A DNA stretch of 64,000 bases from Nitrolancea sp040255925 (GCA_040255925.1 JBDZVX010000001.1:27339-91338); one strand, 5' to 3'. Counted from the first letter of the stretch, positions 17,893 to 26,352 are shown. Notes: generated from the sequence alone by a model not told the origin. Program-made: numbers and translations.

Positions 17893-18456
17893 ATCAGCAC
17901 TACTAGGCCGGTACGCGTCAACGAACGCATTCGGATCCCGGAAATTCGATTAATCGACGAGGATGGTAGCCACATCGGGATTATCCGTACCCGAGACGCG
18001 CTTGAAATGGCCCGTGAGCGCGGATTGGACCTCGTCGAAGTTCAACCTAATGCCAGCCCGCCGGTCTGTCGCCTCATGGATTACGGGAAATTTCGGTATG
18101 AAGAGAGCCGAAAGGAACGGGAATCTCGAAAGCGCCAGAAGTCGGCGATTGTCAAAGAAGTCCGTTTGCGGCCCAAGATCGACGAGCATGATTTGGAGAC
18201 CAAGGGCCGGCAGGCGCAACGTTTCCTCGAAGCCGGAGATAAGGTAAAACTATCGGTGCTCTTCCGGGGACGGGAGATCGCCCATCAAGATATTGGCCGC
18301 GAGCTCTTGGTCAAGCTATCGCAGCAGCTCACGCAGGTGGCGGTCATCGACCAGCACCCACATATGGAGGGGCGAACGATGGTCATGTTCCTCAGCCCGA
18401 GCCGTGCGATCAACGCCGAATCGGACAACCAGACCGAACAGGCAGAGACCCGGTAA
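17893..18456 (+). CDS. infC: Translation initiation factor IF-3
   Basis: 187 residues if started at the ATC at 17893, which has GGGAGG (17882-17887) at a 5-base spacing and begins (M)STTRPVRVNERIRIPEIRL, the normal IF-3 N-terminus. The in-frame ATG at 17833 would add a 20-residue Cys-rich peptide with no resemblance to IF-3. Rare AUU/AUC starts are a known trait of infC and allow IF-3 to repress its own translation. The two domains are joined by the usual basic linker (RKERESRKRQKS); the C-terminal domain has VKEVRLRP and HPHMEGRTMVMFLSP. The protein binds the 30S subunit and controls start codon selection. First gene of the operon. Confidence 0.95.
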   Translation: MSTTRPVRVNERIRIPEIRLIDEDGSHIGIIRTRDALEMARERGLDLVEVQPNASPPVCRLMDYGKFRYEESRKERESRKRQKSAIVKEVRLRPKIDEHDLETKGRQAQRFLEAGDKVKLSVLFRGREIAHQDIGRELLVKLSQQLTQVAVIDQHPHMEGRTMVMFLSPSRAINAESDNQTEQAETR

Positions 18457-18489
18457 CGCGGCACGATTATCGACAAGAGGTAGGAGCGG

Positions 18490-18690
18490 ATGCCGAAGAT
18501 AAAGACCCACAAGGGCGCCAAGCGCCGGTTCAAGATCACTGCGACCGGCAAGATCATGCGCACTAAGGGGATGAAGAGTCATTTCCGGCGCAAGAAGTCG
18601 CCCAGAACTAAGCGCGCATTCGATAAGATGTTAGAAGTAGCCCCAAGTAACGCCAAGAGTATTCGGCGGCTGCTGCCGTACGGTGTCTGA
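18490..18690 (+). CDS. rpmI: 50S ribosomal protein L35 (bL35)
   Basis: 66 residues, very basic, beginning MPKIKTHKGAKRRFKITATGK and ending RRLLPYGV, both diagnostic for bL35. The ribosome site is GGTAGGAG before the ATG. It is 33 bases after infC and 37 bases before rplT, the standard infC-rpmI-rplT order, so its amount is probably set with IF-3 and L20. Confidence 0.98.
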   Translation: MPKIKTHKGAKRRFKITATGKIMRTKGMKSHFRRKKSPRTKRAFDKMLEVAPSNAKSIRRLLPYGV

Positions 18691-18727
18691 TTCCAGACAC
18701 GAGTTGTACGAGGGAGGCAAGTGAGCA

Positions 18728-19093
18728 ATGGCCCGGGTTAAGCGGGGCGTAACTTCGCACCGCCGACATAATAAGGTCTTGGAACAGGCGAAGGGCTTCC
18801 GCGGTACTCGCAGCCGGCTCTTCAAACGTGCCAATGAGGCAGTCATGCGGTCCCTCCAGTACCAGTACCGGGACCGCCGGACGCGGAAGCGCGACATGCG
18901 GCGTCTCTGGATTATTCGTATTAATGCCGCCGCGCGCCAGAACGGCCTCCCCTATGGACGGTTTATTGAAGGATTGAACAAGGCCGGTGTCGAGCTTGAC
19001 CGCAAGGTCATGGCCGATATCGCGGTCCGGGATAGCGCCACGTTCACGGAGCTCGTCGAGGTAGCGAAGCAGGCGCTCCAGCCGGAAGCTTGA
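18728..19093 (+). CDS. rplT: 50S ribosomal protein L20 (bL20)
   Basis: 121 residues. The start MARVKRGVTSHRRHNKVLEQ, the YRDRRTRKRDMRRLWI block and INAAARQNGLPYGRFIEGL are invariant L20 features. L20 is an early 23S rRNA assembly protein and, in other bacteria, the translational repressor of this operon. The N-terminal long basic helix and C-terminal globular domain are complete. Stop and the next GTG are separated by one base. Confidence 0.98.
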   Translation: MARVKRGVTSHRRHNKVLEQAKGFRGTRSRLFKRANEAVMRSLQYQYRDRRTRKRDMRRLWIIRINAAARQNGLPYGRFIEGLNKAGVELDRKVMADIAVRDSATFTELVEVAKQALQPEA

Positions 19094-19094
19094 C

Positions 19095-19895
19095 GTGGAG
19101 CCATTCGGCCCCGTCATTACCAGTCCGCGCAATCCTCAGATAAAGCTTGCCCGTGCCCTGAGTCGGAGGCAGATCCGGGCTCAGGAGCGGGCTTTTCTCG
19201 TCGAAGGCGTACGCGCGATCGAAGACGCGCTCGGATCGGGCGCGGTTCCCCTCACCCTCTTCTATGTCTCGGACACCGCGGACCCTCGAGTCCACGCTCT
19301 CGCGTCAGCGGCCGCGGAATCCGGCACTCAGGTGCTTCCTTCGACCGGGCCAGTGCTCCACTTGATCACGGAGACCGAACACCCCCAGGGCGTCGCGGCG
19401 ATCTTTCCGATGCCGGAACTGGAGATCGTGGTGGCGCCCGGCACCCAGCCGCTGGTTATCGTCGCCGATACGATCCGTGACCCTGGGAATCTCGGAACGC
19501 TTATCCGCTCCGCGCTCGGCTCGGGCGCGAATGCGCTGTTCGTGACGCCGGGCACCGTAGACCCGTTCAACTCCAAGGTGGTCCGGGCCGGCATGAGCGC
19601 CCATTTCCGTCTTCCGATCCGCGGCTATAGTTGGGAGGAACTTGCCGGCGTGGTCCCGGAGTTCAGACAGCGAATCGCGGCTGAGGCGGCGGCCCGCACG
19701 ACCTACGATTCCATCGATTGGACCCAGGCATCGTCCCTCATCGTCGGAAACGAGACCGCCGGGCTATCCTCGGAGGCGCGTTCACTTGCTACGGGCTTTG
19801 CATCAATACCCTTGTTGGGCGGGCTCGAGTCGCTGAACGCCGGGATCGCCGGCTCGGTGATCTTGTTTGAAGCAGCCCGTCAACGGCGGGCCTAA
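19095..19895 (+). CDS. TrmH/SpoU-family RNA 2'-O-methyltransferase
   Basis: 266 residues from a GTG one base after rplT, so it is probably translationally coupled to it. An N-terminal substrate-binding domain (ITSPRNPQIKLARALSRR, then FLVEGVRAIEDAL) precedes a SPOUT knot with motif 1 DTIRDPGNLGTLIRSA, the FVTPGTVDPFNSKVVRAGMSA block, motif 2 IVGNETAGLS and motif 3 SIPLLGGLESLNAGIAGSVI. These are the SAM-binding knot and the dimer-forming Arg/Asn/Glu/Ser residues of 2'-O-ribose methyltransferases. This position in the infC-rpmI-rplT operon is common in several phyla. The 23S rRNA or tRNA target cannot be named from sequence. Confidence 0.92.
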   Translation: MEPFGPVITSPRNPQIKLARALSRRQIRAQERAFLVEGVRAIEDALGSGAVPLTLFYVSDTADPRVHALASAAAESGTQVLPSTGPVLHLITETEHPQGVAAIFPMPELEIVVAPGTQPLVIVADTIRDPGNLGTLIRSALGSGANALFVTPGTVDPFNSKVVRAGMSAHFRLPIRGYSWEELAGVVPEFRQRIAAEAAARTTYDSIDWTQASSLIVGNETAGLSSEARSLATGFASIPLLGGLESLNAGIAGSVILFEAARQRRA

Positions 19896-19944
19896 AAATT
19901 GCGATTCTTCCCGCCGGCCCGGGGTGGACAGACTGAGGACCGGC

Positions 19945-19973
19945 TTGACCTCAATACCGGCCATAGCTATAGT
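19945..19973 (+). promoter_or_regulatory. Promoter of the HU gene
   Basis: TTGACC (19945-19950), a 17-base spacer and TATAGT (19968-19973), 56 bases before the HU start codon. It is one of the best housekeeping-type promoter matches in the window and indicates that HU is transcribed independently of the upstream translation operon. Confidence 0.65.
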
Positions 19974-20028
19974 GGCCGGACAACAACAATCTCGACGGCT
20001 ATGGCCGAAGTGGGAGGGAGCATCGTCG

Positions 20029-20316
20029 ATGCGCAAAAACGATTTGATCAAAGCGGTGGCACAACGGGTACAGCAGCCGGAGACTCAGGTTGCGGCCGTG
20101 ATAAACGCCGCGGTCGTTACAATCGAAGATGCCCTCGCCAAGGGTGAGGATGTCACCATCAGCGGTTTCGGCACGTTCCGGGTTAGCGAACGGAGCGCGC
20201 GCGAAGGGCGAAATCCCCAAACCGGAGAGCAGATCACAATCCCGCCCCGGAAAACCGCGAGCTTCAAACCCGGTAGCCAGCTCAAGCGTGTGGTTGGAGA
20301 AGAAGCCACCGCCTAA
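20029..20316 (+). CDS. hup: HU-family DNA-binding protein
   Basis: 95 residues from the ATG at 20029, preceded by GGGAGGGA; a longer frame from 19867 is not supported because the canonical HU N-terminus MRKNDLIKAVAQRV starts here. Conserved GFGTFRVSERSAREGRNPQTGE forms the base of the DNA-clasping arms, with the Pro in TIPPRKTASFKPG. HU bends and compacts DNA as a dimer. The C-terminal Glu/Ala end is short, with no extended Lys-rich tail of the actinobacterial type. It has its own promoter and a strong terminator, so it is monocistronic. Confidence 0.96.
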   Translation: MRKNDLIKAVAQRVQQPETQVAAVINAAVVTIEDALAKGEDVTISGFGTFRVSERSAREGRNPQTGEQITIPPRKTASFKPGSQLKRVVGEEATA

Positions 20317-20340
20317 GGGTCGCAACCAGCGGAAACCTGT

Positions 20341-20368
20341 AACTAACCCGGCCGAGGCCGGGTTAGTT
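20341..20368. terminator. Intrinsic terminator between HU and plsX
   Basis: A perfect 12-base stem, AACTAACCCGGC and its complement, around a CGAG loop. On the plus strand it is 25 bases after the HU stop and followed by GTTGTTC. It lies 16 bases past the plsX stop on the other strand, so it can serve both convergent genes. Confidence 0.8.
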
Positions 20369-20383
20369 GTTCACCCGGGTCAA

Positions 20384-21373
20384 CTAGCCGAGTTCGCTCA
20401 CGATACGGCCGGTTAGGTCGCTTTCCGCCGCCTTGTGCGCCGTGCGGATCGCGTTCCGGATCGCGGTAGCGTCCGAGCGGCCATGGGCGATGATCACGTT
20501 GCCATTGACACCGAGTAACGGGGCACCGCCATACTCACGGTAGTCCAGTCGCAGGGCCGCGCGCCGTAAGCCCGGACTCAGGGCGGCGGCAAGGAGCTTT
20601 GTGGGCCAGTTCCTGGTCAGTTCCTGCCGGAGGCTGTGATTGACCAGCGCAGCCACACCCTCGGCAGTCTTAAGAGCGACGTTACCCGTGAATCCATCGC
20701 AGATCACGGCGTCGATTTCGCCGCGGGGAAGGTCGTTCCCTTCGACATTTCCCACGAAGGTGATTCCCTCCTCGGCCGTGAGCAGGTCGTGAACCTCGCG
20801 GGCCAGGTTATTACCCTTTCCTACCTCACTCCCATTGCTGAGCAGCCCGATTCGCGGCCTCGTAACCCCCTCGACGTACCGGAGGTAGCCGTTCGCCAGA
20901 CGAGCGAAGTGCAGGAGATGCCGGGGCTTGGGGTCGGAAACGGCGCCGACGTCGATGACCAGGATCGGCCTCCCGCTCATGGTCGGCAACAACGCGGCGA
21001 TCCCGGGACGCTCAATGCCCGGCAAGCGCCCGAGAATGAAGAGCGCGGCCGCGACGATGGCGCCGGAATGACCCGCCGAAACAACCGCTGATCCTCGCCT
21101 CTCCTTGACCTCAGTCATGGCGACCGTGATCGAAGCTCGCGTGCGCTGGCGCACGGCAGCCACCCCGTGCTCCTCAATCATCACCACATCAGGGGCGTCG
21201 ATGATCGGAATTCGCCCTACCGGGCACCGGTACCGCTTGAGGAATGACTGTAGCTCAGTGCTTCGTCCAACTAGCGTCACCGGAATACCGAACTCCCGGT
21301 AGGCCCGTACCGCGCCCTCCACCGTCGCCGCAGGTGCGCGATCGCCGCCCATGGCATCGAGAATTACGTGCAT
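20384..21373 (-). CDS. plsX: Phosphate acyltransferase PlsX
   Basis: 329 residues from the ATG at 21373; an upstream in-frame GTG at 21421 would add 16 non-conserved residues. PlsX makes acyl-phosphate from acyl-ACP for phosphatidic acid synthesis. The sequence starts MHVILDAMGGDRAP, the family signature, and contains SAGHSGAIVAAAL, LLSNGSEVGKGN, EGNDLPRG and VICDGFTGNVALKTAEG. The usual neighbours rpmF, fabD and fabH are missing. It stands alone, convergent with HU, with the plsC acyltransferase elsewhere in the window. The AAAGG ribosome site is only moderate. Confidence 0.95.
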   Translation of the reverse strand: MHVILDAMGGDRAPAATVEGAVRAYREFGIPVTLVGRSTELQSFLKRYRCPVGRIPIIDAPDVVMIEEHGVAAVRQRTRASITVAMTEVKERRGSAVVSAGHSGAIVAAALFILGRLPGIERPGIAALLPTMSGRPILVIDVGAVSDPKPRHLLHFARLANGYLRYVEGVTRPRIGLLSNGSEVGKGNNLAREVHDLLTAEEGITFVGNVEGNDLPRGEIDAVICDGFTGNVALKTAEGVAALVNHSLRQELTRNWPTKLLAAALSPGLRRAALRLDYREYGGAPLLGVNGNVIIAHGRSDATAIRNAIRTAHKAAESDLTGRIVSELG

Positions 21374-21742
21374 CGCCAGAGTTGCCTTTCCAGGAGGTTT
21401 TGGACGGAGCCCACGGTTCACGATGCTTGACCCTCACGTTAATGATGCCACCGATCGAGAGGACTGTCCTCAGGCGTTTAGCGCGTGACTGCTAACCATC
21501 GTCATGCATTGACCAGCCTACGTGGACTGCGTTCTCCTCCGGCGCTTCCGGAGGCATGTTATCTGCATGCTGCTGGGCCTCAACGAATAGTAGGAAAACA
21601 CAAGGAAGATTCGAGCCACCGAAGTGCGCCGGGATGTTCCTATTCCCGGATCAAAACGCTGATCCGGTCCCGGGTGGTCAGATGCAAATCACCCTCCCGG
21701 TCTCGAACTCGGGCCGGTGTGCTCTCAGAAAGGAGCAGGTCC
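21374..21742. other. Divergent region between plsX and the baeRF gene
   Basis: 369 bases with no convincing gene; frames extending into it from both sides look non-coding. A GAGGC...GCCTC arrangement near 21550-21580 with an inner GCATG/CATGC pair could fold. A TTGACC at about 21509 has no matching -10. Promoters for both flanking genes must lie here, but I cannot place them with confidence. Confidence 0.4.
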
Positions 21743-22975
21743 ATGCAATCACATCCTCAGGTCTTCACCGAGCTGAATGCGATTCCAGACGTTCTCCAGG
21801 CGCTCCGGGAGACCGCACCACCGGAAAGTGGAGTCCTTTCGTCCTACCTCGACACCTCGGTGCACCGCATTCAAGGGCAAGCCTATCTCTTAGCCTTTCG
21901 AGAGGCCTGTAGGACGATTCGGACCGATTTGGAGACGGCACCTCGACCAGAGCAGAAGGCCTTTGAGGCAGCGGCCGAACGGGCCACCCACTACATCACC
22001 CACGAATTCGTCCCTCGCCATCCGGGTCTGGCACTCTTCACGTCGGCTGATTCGGGATACTTCTTCGCCGTGCCGCTGCCTCAGCAGCCCGCGGATACCG
22101 TGACTTGGGCATCGGAACCGCAACTTGCACCGCTGGAGGAAGTGCTCGACGACTTCGAGCGGATTGCGGTGGCCTTAGTCGACAAACATCAGGCGCGCCT
22201 GTTTAGCGTTTATCTCGGCGAAATCCAGGAAGAGCGCGAGTTTGAGAGCGAGGTAACCGGCAAACGAGCGCCGGGTGATTGGCCGCGCCGGACACGGCCA
22301 TCTGGACCTCAGGAAGGAAGGCAGATTCCTGGCAAACACGGGATCATCGTATGGTCGGGAATGGCCCAGAATCGCCAGAAGCGCCGTCATTATGAGCACG
22401 CCCGGCAGCATTTCCGCCGTACCGCGCATAAATTGATGGAGGTCTTGAACGCGCGGCCCTTCGACCGGCTCATCCTGGCTGGCCCGGAAGAAGCCACAGT
22501 CCTCCTCGAAGAAGATCTCCCTCGACCGCTTCGCGGCCGGCTCTCCGGGAGGCTAACGCTGCAGGTGACAGCGAGCGGGCCCGAGATTCTGCAGGCAACC
22601 CTCCAGGAGGCGGAGGCAATCGAGCGACGGGTGGAGCTGGACATGGTCAACCAGTTGATCGAGGCCGCGACCACGCCCCGCGCCGAACTGGGACTTGCCG
22701 CCACGCTGGATGCGCTGGCTGACTTTCGTGTTCACACACTCTTCCTGGCCGACAGCTTCAGCGCGACCGGCGCCGAGTGTCCAAGCTGCGGAAGACTGGC
22801 GGGCGAGCCCGGCCGCTGTCCGGCCTGTGGCGAAGCCGAGATGACACCCGTCGAGCTTCGGGAACGAATGATCGATCAAGCCGTGGCACAAGGAGCGCGC
22901 ATCGAAATCGTGTCCGGCGCGGCCGCGGCGGTCCTCGCCGAGCACGACGGCGTCGGCGCCTACACACGGTTCTGA
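21743..22975 (+). CDS. Bacterial eRF1-like (baeRF/VLRF1-type) protein with zinc ribbon
   Basis: 410 residues from the ATG at 21743, with AAGGAG 7 bases upstream. The layout parallels archaeo-eukaryotic release factors. It has an N-terminal mixed domain, then a central RNase H-like domain (ERIAVALVDKHQARLFSVYLG), where the GGQ-like loop would be and reads WSGMAQNRQKRRHYEHARQHF with Gly206-Met-Ala-Gln209. The C-terminal eRF1 domain-3-like part ends IEIVSGAAAAVLAEHDGVG, as in aPelota/eRF1. A four-Cys zinc ribbon (Cys346, 349, 359, 362) is inserted before it. Members of the baeRF families are predicted peptidyl-tRNA hydrolases acting on ribosomes. The function here is inferred, supported by the adjacent HPF-like gene 32 bases downstream. 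Confidence 0.8.
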   Translation: MQSHPQVFTELNAIPDVLQALRETAPPESGVLSSYLDTSVHRIQGQAYLLAFREACRTIRTDLETAPRPEQKAFEAAAERATHYITHEFVPRHPGLALFTSADSGYFFAVPLPQQPADTVTWASEPQLAPLEEVLDDFERIAVALVDKHQARLFSVYLGEIQEEREFESEVTGKRAPGDWPRRTRPSGPQEGRQIPGKHGIIVWSGMAQNRQKRRHYEHARQHFRRTAHKLMEVLNARPFDRLILAGPEEATVLLEEDLPRPLRGRLSGRLTLQVTASGPEILQATLQEAEAIERRVELDMVNQLIEAATTPRAELGLAATLDALADFRVHTLFLADSFSATGAECPSCGRLAGEPGRCPACGEAEMTPVELRERMIDQAVAQGARIEIVSGAAAAVLAEHDGVGAYTRF

Positions 22976-23007
22976 TCGGCTTGGTGACGGAACTGAGGAG
23001 GAATTCG

Positions 23008-23442
23008 ATGACGCTAAACACGCAAGTGCAGGTCCGGGGCTTCGTCCTCAACGACGCGGAAGAGCGGCGGATTGAGCGCCAACTACGGTCGCTCGAACCC
23101 CGGCTCGCCGGAAGCCCGGAGCCGGTCGCCGACCTCATCCTTGAATGGCACCCGGACCAGCGAACGGTCGACACAACCCTCCGAGTCCGCCTGGGTCACC
23201 TGGGAGGACACTTTGTCAGCCGCACGTCGGCGGAAACCGCCGATTACGCCACTCGGCTGGCGGTCGATGATGTCAAGCGCCAGATCGAGCGTCACATGGC
23301 CCGTCTTCGTGGAGAGCCGGAATTCGGTCAGGTGAGCCCGCCGTCGGCCCCAACGCCGGAGGCATCGCTCACGGGTTCCGAAGAGCAGGAGGACCTGGAA
23401 GTACCGCCGGCTGACGAGGAACCGGGCAGGCTTCCCAACTAA
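23008..23442 (+). CDS. HPF/RaiA-like ribosome-associated protein
   Basis: 144 residues with GAGGAGG before the ATG. The first 100 residues follow the S30AE (HPF/RaiA/YfiA) pattern: QVQVRGFVLNDAEERRIERQLRSLEP (beta-alpha), VADLILEWHPDQRTVDTTLRVRL (beta strands) and TADYATRLAVDDVKRQIERHM (helix 2). The tail of about 40 residues is acidic and disordered rather than the long-form dimerisation domain. S30AE proteins bind the 30S decoding centre in stationary phase. Its link to the eRF1-like gene suggests a ribosome rescue or hibernation pair. The match is by pattern, not by strong motif, so a role outside hibernation is possible. Its TAA overlaps the convergent gyrB stop. Confidence 0.7.
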   Translation: MTLNTQVQVRGFVLNDAEERRIERQLRSLEPRLAGSPEPVADLILEWHPDQRTVDTTLRVRLGHLGGHFVSRTSAETADYATRLAVDDVKRQIERHMARLRGEPEFGQVSPPSAPTPEASLTGSEEQEDLEVPPADEEPGRLPN

Positions 23443-25355
23443 ACGTCCAGGTTCTGAACCTCTTTGGCATGCGTCTGGATGAACCGTTTCCGTGGGGGGA
23501 CGGCATTCCCCATCAACATGTCAAAGGTTTCGTCCGCGCGCACGGCGTCTTCGATGGTCACCTGAAGTAGCGTCCGGCTCTGCGGGTCCATCGTGGTCTG
23601 CCAGAGCTGATCGGGATTCATTTCACCAAGACCCTTGTAGCGCTGGATATCCCACTTCTTCGTCGGGCCGGCCGCGCTCATAATCTGGTCTCGCTCCTCG
23701 TCGGAGTACGCGTAATGGACTTCGCGGCCAGACTGAAGCCGGTAGAGCGGCGGCTGCGCGATGTAGAGCCGCCCATCTACAATCAGGCTTTCCATGTGCC
23801 GGAAGAAAAAGGTGAGCAGGAGGGTCCGGATATGCGCGCCGTCCACATCGGCATCGGTCATCAGGATGATCCGGTGATAGCGAAGCTTGCTCGGATTGAA
23901 CTGGTCGCCGATCGAAGTTCCCAGAGCCGTCACCAGGACCCGGATCTCCTCGTTCTGCAGCATCCGGTCCAGTCGTGACTTCTCGACGTTCAGAATCTTG
24001 CCCCGGAGCGGAAGGATAGCCTGGAAGCGGCGGTCCCGCCCCTGCTTCGCCGAGCCACCGGCCGAGTCACCCTCGACGATGTAGAGTTCCGCGCGGGATG
24101 GATCGCGCTCCGAACAGTCGGCGAGCTTTCCCGGTAGGCTGAAGGTATCGAGACTCCCCTTGCGCTGGACGAGCTCACGCGCCTTTCTCGCCGCCTCACG
24201 CGCCCGCGACGCCGTCACGCACTTCTCGACGATCTTCCGAGCAGGTTGGGGATTCTCATCCAGATACGCGGCCAGCGCGTCGTTCACTACCGATTGGACA
24301 ATGCCGGCGATATCCGCATTACCGAGTTTCCCTTTGGTTTGCCCCTCGAATTGCGGTTCCTGGAGCTTCACGCTGATGATCGCCGTCAGCCCCTCCCGCA
24401 CGTCCTCTCCTCCCAGATTGTCGTCCGATTCTTTGAGGAAGCCATTACGCCGGGCGTAGTCGTTGATCGTTCGCGTCAGGGCAGCCTTGAACCCGGAGAC
24501 ATGGGTGCCACCGTCAACCGTATTGATGTTGTTGGCGAACGCGTGCGTGGACTCACCATAGCCGTCGTTGTACTGGAGCGCCACCTCAACCTGGGAGCCG
24601 TTGACGTCCCGGCAAACGTAGAAGGGACGGGTTTGCAGCACCTGCTTGTTCCGGTTCAGGTGACGGACGTACGAAACGATCCCGCCATCAAAGTAGAATG
24701 ACATCTCCCGCTGGGCACGCTCATCCCGAGCGGTGATCATGAGCCCCTTCGTGAGATACGCCATCTCCCGGAAGCGCTGCAACAAGGTATCGAAGTTGTA
24801 GCTCAGCGCTTGAAAAATGGTGCTGTCGGCCAGGAATGTTACTGTCGTGCCCCGGAAGTCCGGATCGACTTCCCCGATCCGTTCCACCGGCGTGACCGGG
24901 ATTCCACGCTCGTACCGCTGACGATAGCGTACGCCCTCTTTCCGGACCTCAACCTCGACCCATTCCGAAAGCGCGTTCACGACCGACGCACCAACACCGT
25001 GAAGACCGCCTGAGACCTTATATCCGCCACCGCCGAACTTTCCACCGGCGTGGAGCACGGTCATGATGACTTCGAGCGCTGACTTCCCCAGACGCGGAAT
25101 CGGATCGACCGGAATGCCTCGACCGTTGTCGCGGACGCTCACCGTGCCATCGGCGTGAATGGTCACCTCGATGTGGTCACAGAAGCCGGCCAGCGCCTCG
25201 TCGACGCTGTTGTCCACAATCTCGTACACCAGGTGGTGAAGCCCACGGGCGTCCGTGCTCCCAATGTACATGCCAGGGCGGCGGCGTACAGCCTCCAGTC
25301 CCTCCAGCACTTGGATGCTCGTAGCGTCGTATTTGGACAGGATGGGCTCAGCCAT
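23439..25355 (-). CDS. gyrB: DNA gyrase subunit B
   Basis: 638 residues. The GHKL ATPase domain is complete (MYIGSTDARGLHHLVYEIVDNSVDEAL, DNGRGIPVD, GLHGVGASVVNALS), followed by the transducer and TOPRIM (ELYIVEGDSAGGSAKQGRDR, LPLRGKILNVEK, LMTDADVDGAHIRTLLL) and the C-terminal RYKGLGEMNPDQLW. With GyrA it introduces negative supercoils; a ParE role cannot be fully excluded from this subunit alone, but the QGRDRRFQAILPLRGK context is gyrase-like. gyrA, recF and dnaN are not adjacent. The start overlaps the end of the upstream membrane protein gene by 8 bases. The stop overlaps the convergent HPF-like stop by 4, leaving no space for a terminator. Confidence 0.95.
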   Translation of the reverse strand: MAEPILSKYDATSIQVLEGLEAVRRRPGMYIGSTDARGLHHLVYEIVDNSVDEALAGFCDHIEVTIHADGTVSVRDNGRGIPVDPIPRLGKSALEVIMTVLHAGGKFGGGGYKVSGGLHGVGASVVNALSEWVEVEVRKEGVRYRQRYERGIPVTPVERIGEVDPDFRGTTVTFLADSTIFQALSYNFDTLLQRFREMAYLTKGLMITARDERAQREMSFYFDGGIVSYVRHLNRNKQVLQTRPFYVCRDVNGSQVEVALQYNDGYGESTHAFANNINTVDGGTHVSGFKAALTRTINDYARRNGFLKESDDNLGGEDVREGLTAIISVKLQEPQFEGQTKGKLGNADIAGIVQSVVNDALAAYLDENPQPARKIVEKCVTASRAREAARKARELVQRKGSLDTFSLPGKLADCSERDPSRAELYIVEGDSAGGSAKQGRDRRFQAILPLRGKILNVEKSRLDRMLQNEEIRVLVTALGTSIGDQFNPSKLRYHRIILMTDADVDGAHIRTLLLTFFFRHMESLIVDGRLYIAQPPLYRLQSGREVHYAYSDEERDQIMSAAGPTKKWDIQRYKGLGEMNPDQLWQTTMDPQSRTLLQVTIEDAVRADETFDMLMGNAVPPRKRFIQTHAKEVQNLDV

Positions 25356-26352
25356 GAGTTTCAGACCTTTCCGTAGTTCCCGCTGCTTGGTGTGGTGGTG
25401 TCGATGTGGTAGGTAGACGCCGCACCCGGTCCCGGTAAAACATCATCCCGGCGGCAACCAGACCGGTCGCGATATAGGCATTCAACAGCACAGCCAATGG
25501 CACGCCCCACCAGGTTCCTGTCAGGACTTGGAGCGCGGCCGGCATGCCGGATCGGATCAAGACGTAAGCACCAATGAATACCAACGCGGCCCCGAAATTC
25601 TTTCTCACCACGCCGTAACTGAGTCGGATGGCCTGAATCGGGGCCGCGTTCGACACGACGATCGCGTCCTGCGCAAAAAACAGCAGGAAAACGCCCCAGA
25701 TCGCGGAGAGCGTCAAGAGCATGGCCAGCATCGGCATCAAATTCATACCGATCGACTGGGAGATGATCCCACCGCCGATCAGCACTGGAAGGCCCACCAG
25801 TAAGATGATGCCGAGCACCACCAGAATGAACCCATACATCCGCAGGATGTTCCGAGCCGCCCGGGAAACCAACCCGGATAGCGAGAGACGCTCACCCAGC
25901 ACCAGGTAGCCGATCAGCGTCAGGTACAACATCCCGATCCCGATACCCACCAGGGTAAGTACGAACATCAAAACGGGGATGATCCACCAGGCGAATCCGG
26001 TAATGGACGGATTTGCACCACCACCGAGGCTGGCTACCTGGGTGGTATCGGTGATCAACGTCGGCGTCGTCAACGTGAGCAGTGAGAAGAGATCGAATTG
26101 CTGGCCGAATACCCGTACCGACTCAAGCGCGGGGGGATTGCTCGATGGACCGGACTGAATCCAGCGCTCTAAATAGTCAGCCAACGGCTGTGCTGAGAGT
26201 CGTGCGCCGATCCAAACATAGAGATCGAGGAGCACCGGGATAGCGATCAGGTACGGCCGGTAGCTCAGCGCGGCGAAGGCATTCCCTATGGTATCAATGA
26301 CCCCAGGCAGCTTCACGTCCGTTTCTGTACTGTCCGTGGGGCGCCGAAGCAC
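25348..26352 (-). CDS. Multi-helix membrane protein, uncharacterised
   Basis: 334 residues from a GTG at 26352 (a second GTG at 26316 is possible). About six membrane helices are visible, for example FAWWIIPVLMFVLTLVGIGIG, MYGFILVVLGIILLVGLPVL, MLAMLLTLSAIWGVFLLFF and PLAVLLNAYIATGLVAAG. A motif DAIVVSNAAPIQAIRLSYGVVRKNFG between helices is reminiscent of the glycerophosphoryl-diester-phosphodiesterase membrane domain/YciC-like group, whose function is unknown. The C-terminus is cytoplasmic-looking and basic. It overlaps gyrB by 8 bases and is likely cotranscribed with it, which may only reflect promoter sharing. Confidence 0.7.
   Translation of the reverse strand: MLRRPTDSTETDVKLPGVIDTIGNAFAALSYRPYLIAIPVLLDLYVWIGARLSAQPLADYLERWIQSGPSSNPPALESVRVFGQQFDLFSLLTLTTPTLITDTTQVASLGGGANPSITGFAWWIIPVLMFVLTLVGIGIGMLYLTLIGYLVLGERLSLSGLVSRAARNILRMYGFILVVLGIILLVGLPVLIGGGIISQSIGMNLMPMLAMLLTLSAIWGVFLLFFAQDAIVVSNAAPIQAIRLSYGVVRKNFGAALVFIGAYVLIRSGMPAALQVLTGTWWGVPLAVLLNAYIATGLVAAGMMFYRDRVRRLPTTSTPPHQAAGTTERSETHG

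Noticed and set aside
21240..21270. TAGCTCAG-like string resembling a tRNA D-arm
   Set aside because: It lies inside the conserved plsX coding region and no acceptor or anticodon arms can be built.
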